A program made the translations under genes and the position numbers. From NCBI RefSeq assembly GCF_900129425.1, contig NZ_LT670817.1, positions 5,022,001-5,086,000 of the forward strand: a stretch of 64,000 nt of DNA, in the 5' to 3' direction. Origin of the DNA: Bradyrhizobium erythrophlei. Its GTDB lineage: Bacteria > Pseudomonadota > Alphaproteobacteria > Rhizobiales > Xanthobacteraceae. Position 1 is the stretch's first letter. The number at the start of each line of letters is the position of its first letter. Shown piece after piece: positions 59,726 through 64,000 of the stretch. The notes beneath the pieces were generated by a model. That model saw nothing but the letters and a program-made list of their open reading frames with translations. It made no database searches and had not been told where the DNA came from.

Positions 59726-62700
59726 CTACTCCGCTGCGAGCTGCCGCGGCGCCGGCGGCGGATTGACGAGGTCGGCGGCCAATTGCGCGTATCGCGCCTT
59801 TGCATCGGCCACCGACTTCTCCTTCACGGGTCCGTAGCCACGGATGCGATCGGGCAGCGACAGCAGTTCGACCGCGGTATCCAGCGTCAGCGGCGACAGC
59901 ACGGAGAGCACGTGGGCCACGTCCTTCTCGTAGCCGGCGATCAGATCGCGTTCGAGCCTGCGGTCGGCGCTGTGGCCGAAGATGTCGAACGGCGTGCCGC
60001 GCAAGCCGCGCAGGCCTGCCAGGATCTTGAACAGCGGCAGCATCCAGGCGCCGAAGGCGCGCTTGCGCGGCCTTCCCAGGGCATCCTTGCCGCCGGCCAG
60101 CATCGGCGGCGCGAGGTTGAAACTGATCTTGAAGTCGCCGTCGAACTGATCGCGAAGCTGCTTTTCGAACTTGCCGTCGGTATAAAGCCGCGCCACTTCG
60201 TACTCGTCCTTGTAGGCGAGCAGCTTGGCGTAATTGATCGCGACCGCGCGCGGCAGCGCCTCGCCGAAGCCGCCATTGACCGCGGCGTCGCGCACCAGCT
60301 TCACCAGATTGCGGTAGCGCTCGGCGAGTTTGGGGTTCTGGTAATCGGTCAGCAGCGCGCTGCGGTGCGCGATGATTTCATCGAGCGACATCGCGTCCAG
60401 CGTTTTCGGCGCCGTCGTTTCATCCTGGCCTTTCAGCATGGCCACCAGTCGCGCCGGATCGGCCGCCGCCAGCCGTCCGAGCTTGAACGCCTCGGTGTTC
60501 ATCTTGATCGCGACGCCGTTGATCTCGATCGCCTGCTCGATCGAAGCCGCCGACAGCGGCAACAACCCCTTCTGATAGGCATAGCCCATCATCATCATGT
60601 TGGTGGCGATGGAATCACCGAGCAGGATCTCGGCGGGTTTGGTGAAATCGAAAAACGACGAGTCCTTGCGCAGCGCCGTTTCCAGCACGGCGTTGACCTT
60701 GCGGCTCTGGAAATTGAAATCGCGGTTCATGATGAAATCCGCGATCGGAATCAGATGGGTGTTGATGACGCCATGGGTTCGGTTGGATTCGCACAGCGAG
60801 ATCGTATCCTTCGCAACCGCCACGACTTCGTCAGCGGCAATCACGAGATCGGCGGTGCCGGTAACGATGCGCGAACAGGTGACGTCGGCGGTGTGTTCGG
60901 ACAGCCGGACGTGGCTCAGCACCGCACCGCCCTTCTGCGCTAGGCCCGACATGTCCAGGATCATGCTGGCCTTGCCCTCGATATGCGCGGCCATGCCGAG
61001 CAGCGCGCCGATGGTCAGCACGCCGGTGCCGCCGACGCCGCCCACGGCGACGTTGTAGGGCCGCTCCAGCGAAGGCCGCGACGCGGGTTCTGGCAGTTCG
61101 CCGATATCGCCGACACCGGCCGGCGCACGGCGGCGCAGCTTGCCGCCATCCACGGTGACGAAGGACGGACAAAAGCCCTTCAGGCAGGAATAGTCCTTGT
61201 TGCAGGTCGACTGGTTGATGGTGCGCTTGCGCCCAAGCTCGGTCTCCAGCGGCTCCACTGATATGCAGTTCGACTGCACCGAACAATCGCCGCAGCCTTC
61301 ACATACCGCGGGATTGATGATGACGCGGCGGGCTGGATCCTCCAGCGTTCCCCGTTTGCGGCGGCGGCGTTTTTCGGCGGCGCAGGTCTGCACGAACACG
61401 ATGGCGGAAGCGCCCTTGACCTCGCGCAGCGTCTTCATGACCGCATCGAGTTGGTCGCGATGCGCGGTCTTGGTGCCGGGCGCGATTTCGGATGCCGGAT
61501 AGGCGTCGGGATTTTCCGACACCAGATAGATGTCGCGGATTCCTTCCGAGTGCAGCTGGAAGGTGATCTGCTGCGGCGACAATTCGCCATCGACATGCTG
61601 GCCGCCGGTCATCGCGGTCGCGTCGTTGTAGAGGATCTTGTAGGTGATATTGGCTTTCGACGCGATGGCCTGGCGGATCGCGAGGCTGCCGGAGTGGAAA
61701 TAAGTGCCGTCGCCGAGGTTGGCGAACACGTGCCGTTCATCGGTAAAGGGCGCCACACCGACCCAGGGCACGCCCTCGCCGCCCATATGGGTGAAGGTCT
61801 CGGTGTTGCGGTCCATCCACAGCGCCATGAAGTGGCAACCGATGCCGGCAAAGGCGCGGCTGCCATCCGGCACCTTGGTCGAGGTGTTGTGCGGACAGCC
61901 CGAACAGAAATACGGCGTGCGGGTAATCGGCGCCACCGCCTGCATCTGGGTGGCCTGGCGGCCGTTGAACCAGTCGGCCTTGGCGCGCAGCATGGCGGCG
62001 ATTTCGGGATTGAGGTTGAGGCGCAACAACCGCTCGGTCAGCGAACTTGCCAGCGAGGCGACGCTGAGCTCCTCCGCAAAGGGGAGGAAGCGCTTGTCGT
62101 GGTCGTCCATCTTGCCGATGATGCGCGGCCGCACATCGTCGCGCCAGTTGAACAATTCCTGTTTGACCTGGTTCTCGACGATCTCGCGGCGCTCTTCGAC
62201 GATTAGTATTTCCTCGAGGCCAACAGCGAATTCGCGCACGCCTTGCGGCTCCAGCGGCCACGGCATGCCGATCTTGTAGAGCCTAAGACCGATCTTGGCG
62301 GCGACCTCAGGCGTAACGCCGAGTTCGCGCAGCGCCTGCCTGATATCCTCGTAGCTCTTGCCCGAGGCCATGATGCCGAACCGCGCGTTCGGCGAATCCA
62401 TGGTGATGCGGTTGACCTTGTTGGCGCGCGCAAAGGCGATCGCGGCGAACCCCTTGTAGTCCTGCAGGCGGCGGTCCTGATCGTAGCGGTCGTCGGGCCA
62501 GCGCAGATTGAGTCCGCCCGGCGGCATCTCGAAATCGGCGGGGATGATGAAGGGTTTCATCTCGTCGGTGAGGTCGATCTCGGCCGTGGTCTCGACGGTC
62601 TCGGTGATCACCTTCATTCCGACCCAGCAGCCGGAATAGCGCGACATCGCGATCCCCAACAGCCCCATCTCGATCATTTCATGGATGCTGGAGGGATAGA

Positions 62701-63217
62701 GATAGGGCATCAGCGCCGAGATGAAGGCATGGTCCGACTGATGCGGCACGGTGGAGGATTTTGCGCCGTGATCGTCGCCGGCAAGACACAGCACGCCGCC
62801 GTTTTTGGCCGAGCCTGCCGCGTTGCCATGGCGAAACACGTCGCCGCAGCGGTCGACGCCCGGACCCTTGCCGTACCAGATGCCGACCACGCCATCGTGC
62901 CTGGCGCCGGGCGAAAGATTGAGTTGCTGCGAGCCCCAGATCGCGGTGGCCGCGAGGTCTTCGTTCACACCGGGCTGGAATTTGATGTTGTACTGCTCGA
63001 GGTGTTGTCGGGCGGCAAACAGCTGCTGGTCATAGCCGCCAAGCGGGGAGCCCCGGTATCCCGTCACAAAACCGGCGGTGTTGAGGCCGGCGGCCCGGTC
63101 GCGGCGAATTTGCGCCATTGGCAGGCGGACCAGAGCCTGAATTCCGGTCAGGAAGACGTGACCCGACTCCTGGGTGTATTTCTGATCGAGACTGATCGGA
63201 CCCTGGTTGATTCCCAT
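59726..63217 (-). CDS. Indolepyruvate ferredoxin oxidoreductase, fused alpha-beta-gamma
   Basis: A 1163-residue single-chain 2-oxoacid:ferredoxin oxidoreductase of the IorAB fusion type. Order: N-terminal pyrimidine-binding domain (GFVTGYRGSPLGGYD; GVVGIWYGKGPGVDRCGD), ThDP domain (FCSGCPHNTSTKVPDGSRA, GEGVPWVGVAPF, ANLGDGTYFHSG, LYNDATAMTGGQ), a cysteine-rich region (NPAVCEGCGDCSVQSNCISV and CNKDYSCLKGFCPSF), then the gamma domain (VGGVGGTGVLTIGALLGMAAH). Converts aryl 2-oxoacids such as indolepyruvate to aryl-CoA with ferredoxin reduction. GAGGGCGGA precedes the ATG. A stand-alone gene. Confidence 0.92.
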   Translation of the reverse strand: MGINQGPISLDQKYTQESGHVFLTGIQALVRLPMAQIRRDRAAGLNTAGFVTGYRGSPLGGYDQQLFAARQHLEQYNIKFQPGVNEDLAATAIWGSQQLNLSPGARHDGVVGIWYGKGPGVDRCGDVFRHGNAAGSAKNGGVLCLAGDDHGAKSSTVPHQSDHAFISALMPYLYPSSIHEMIEMGLLGIAMSRYSGCWVGMKVITETVETTAEIDLTDEMKPFIIPADFEMPPGGLNLRWPDDRYDQDRRLQDYKGFAAIAFARANKVNRITMDSPNARFGIMASGKSYEDIRQALRELGVTPEVAAKIGLRLYKIGMPWPLEPQGVREFAVGLEEILIVEERREIVENQVKQELFNWRDDVRPRIIGKMDDHDKRFLPFAEELSVASLASSLTERLLRLNLNPEIAAMLRAKADWFNGRQATQMQAVAPITRTPYFCSGCPHNTSTKVPDGSRAFAGIGCHFMALWMDRNTETFTHMGGEGVPWVGVAPFTDERHVFANLGDGTYFHSGSLAIRQAIASKANITYKILYNDATAMTGGQHVDGELSPQQITFQLHSEGIRDIYLVSENPDAYPASEIAPGTKTAHRDQLDAVMKTLREVKGASAIVFVQTCAAEKRRRRKRGTLEDPARRVIINPAVCEGCGDCSVQSNCISVEPLETELGRKRTINQSTCNKDYSCLKGFCPSFVTVDGGKLRRRAPAGVGDIGELPEPASRPSLERPYNVAVGGVGGTGVLTIGALLGMAAHIEGKASMILDMSGLAQKGGAVLSHVRLSEHTADVTCSRIVTGTADLVIAADEVVAVAKDTISLCESNRTHGVINTHLIPIADFIMNRDFNFQSRKVNAVLETALRKDSSFFDFTKPAEILLGDSIATNMMMMGYAYQKGLLPLSAASIEQAIEINGVAIKMNTEAFKLGRLAAADPARLVAMLKGQDETTAPKTLDAMSLDEIIAHRSALLTDYQNPKLAERYRNLVKLVRDAAVNGGFGEALPRAVAINYAKLLAYKDEYEVARLYTDGKFEKQLRDQFDGDFKISFNLAPPMLAGGKDALGRPRKRAFGAWMLPLFKILAGLRGLRGTPFDIFGHSADRRLERDLIAGYEKDVAHVLSVLSPLTLDTAVELLSLPDRIRGYGPVKEKSVADAKARYAQLAADLVNPPPAPRQLAAE

Positions 63218-63471
63218 TCCGCCCTCTTAAGTCTTTGGCCCCGACCGCTATTTCAGCTAATCATGCCATTTGCAAAATCCAGTCTATGTCGGTTTCCGCG
63301 CCCCGCGCACCACAATTCTCGGCAATGGAGCCCCCCATTCCCGAATCGCAATTTCATGCCGGAGCAGGCCGGCCCTGTTTGCGTGTTATGTCCCCGCAAG
63401 GTGCCGGCGCGAAACGACGTGCCGGTCTCATCGGCCGGTTTCGCGCTATATTGCCGCCAGGGAGAGACAAA

Positions 63472-64000
63472 TTGCTGCAGGGACGATATCGCGCCGGGCG
63501 AGCGATTCTCGCGGCCGTGCTTTTGTGCACTGCGTCAGCTTCAGGCCAGGCGCAGTCCGAGCCCTCGGCCGAGACCATCGCGCGCGGCAAGGCGCTGAGC
63601 GAAGCGGCCGACTGCGCCAGTTGCCATACCGCCGATCCCGCCCGGCCATTCGCCGGCGGCAAGCGCATCGACACTCCGTTCGGCGGGATCTATTCGCCGA
63701 ACCTGACGCCCGATCGCGACACCGGCATCGGCGCCTGGAGCGACGAACAATTCACCCGCGCGCTGCGCCATGGCATCGCGCCCGGCGGTTCACGCTATTA
63801 CCCGGCGTTCCCCTACCCCTATTTCACCAAAATGACCCGCGACGACCTGCTGGCGATCCGCGCCTATCTCGCGACGCTGGCGCCGTTGCGCAATACGCGG
63901 CCGCCGTCGGAATTGCGCTGGCCGCTGAATTACCGCGTGGTGATGCGCGTCTGGGATTTTCTGTTCTTCCAGCCCGGCATTTTCGAGCCGGACCAGCAGA
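63472..64000 (+). CDS. Cytochrome c, partial at right edge
   Basis: An exported multiheme cytochrome c like the triheme protein at 20106-21362: signal segment (AILAAVLLCTASASGQAQ), first haem motif CASCH (about residues 44-48), then PFAGGKRIDTPFGGIYSPNLTPDRDTGIGAWS and FPYPYFTKMTRDDL, the AdhB-like pattern. The frame is open to the window end, so further haems lie beyond. The start is TTG at 63472, with AGGGAGAGAC a few bases upstream; no ATG suits. Confidence 0.82.
   Translation, partial: MLQGRYRAGRAILAAVLLCTASASGQAQSEPSAETIARGKALSEAADCASCHTADPARPFAGGKRIDTPFGGIYSPNLTPDRDTGIGAWSDEQFTRALRHGIAPGGSRYYPAFPYPYFTKMTRDDLLAIRAYLATLAPLRNTRPPSELRWPLNYRVVMRVWDFLFFQPGIFEPDQQ

Noticed and set aside
59630..63598. 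Long plus-strand ORFs across the ferredoxin oxidoreductase
   Set aside because: Antisense shadow; His/Arg/Gly-rich without domains, while the minus strand shows every cofactor motif.
1..64000. tRNA, rRNA, prophage, integrase or CRISPR features
   Set aside because: I looked for cloverleaf 3' ends, rRNA motifs, tyrosine-recombinase motifs and regular spaced repeats and saw none I could support.

Overview
This 64 kb window looks like chromosome of a Bradyrhizobium/Rhodopseudomonas-type alphaproteobacterium (Nitrobacteraceae). The coding regions are GC-rich. The intergenic repeats are those I know from this group: the hairpin whose spurious ORFs read CERSEAI or IASAAKQS, and the GTCATCCCCGCGAAAGCGGGG family. 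The gene content also fits: an expanded ABC_sub_bind substrate-binding family, a Bug-type receptor, an OpgC-like protein and a fused indolepyruvate ferredoxin oxidoreductase. I see no rRNA, tRNA, CRISPR array or prophage. The genus assignment rests on recall, not on a database search.

Layout. 0-5 kb: an acyl-CoA operon (thiolase, DUF35 zinc-ribbon/OB protein, MaoC hydratase), a block of nested hairpin repeats and a secreted beta-propeller. 5-7.5 kb: an orphan FlgC-like gene and a decayed IS30 element. 7.5-10.2 kb: a complete bufferin (copper-binding RiPP) cluster bufA-B-C-D on the minus strand, with a hairpin between precursor and enzymes. 10-19 kb: a membrane class III adenylate cyclase, a SnoaL-like protein, a translationally coupled membrane hydrolase/ICMT-like pair, small secreted proteins and a Bug receptor. 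19.3-24.5 kb: a tightly packed ba3-type terminal oxidase operon carrying three multiheme c-type cytochromes (seven haem c sites). 24.8-34 kb: amidohydrolase, 2-oxoacid decarboxylase, DUF4440-like protein, an intact ABC_sub_bind receptor, a methyltransferase and a beta-lactamase-PDZ fusion. 34-54 kb: scattered single genes (patatin, PQQ dehydrogenase, PPK2, OpgC, cytochrome P460, several hydrolases), gene relics and an IS1182 element. 54-64 kb: DUF427, a MOSC/ferredoxin-reductase fusion, a divergent MFS/LysR pair, indolepyruvate ferredoxin oxidoreductase, and a cytochrome c running off the right edge.

The strongest unexplained signal is a dispersed intergenic repeat of about 110-130 bp with at least 14 recognisable copies between 5.6 and 54.3 kb, none outside that span. 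Its first stem pairs as GTCCG/CGGAC in most copies, GTCTG/CAGAC in one and GTCTC/GAGAC in another, around a conserved TTGGCAC-like loop; such compensatory changes suggest selection for structure. Several copies abut 3' fragments of ABC_sub_bind genes, and one copy is split by the IS1182 element. The 12-54 kb stretch reads as a relic-rich accessory zone flanked by ordinary metabolic genes.
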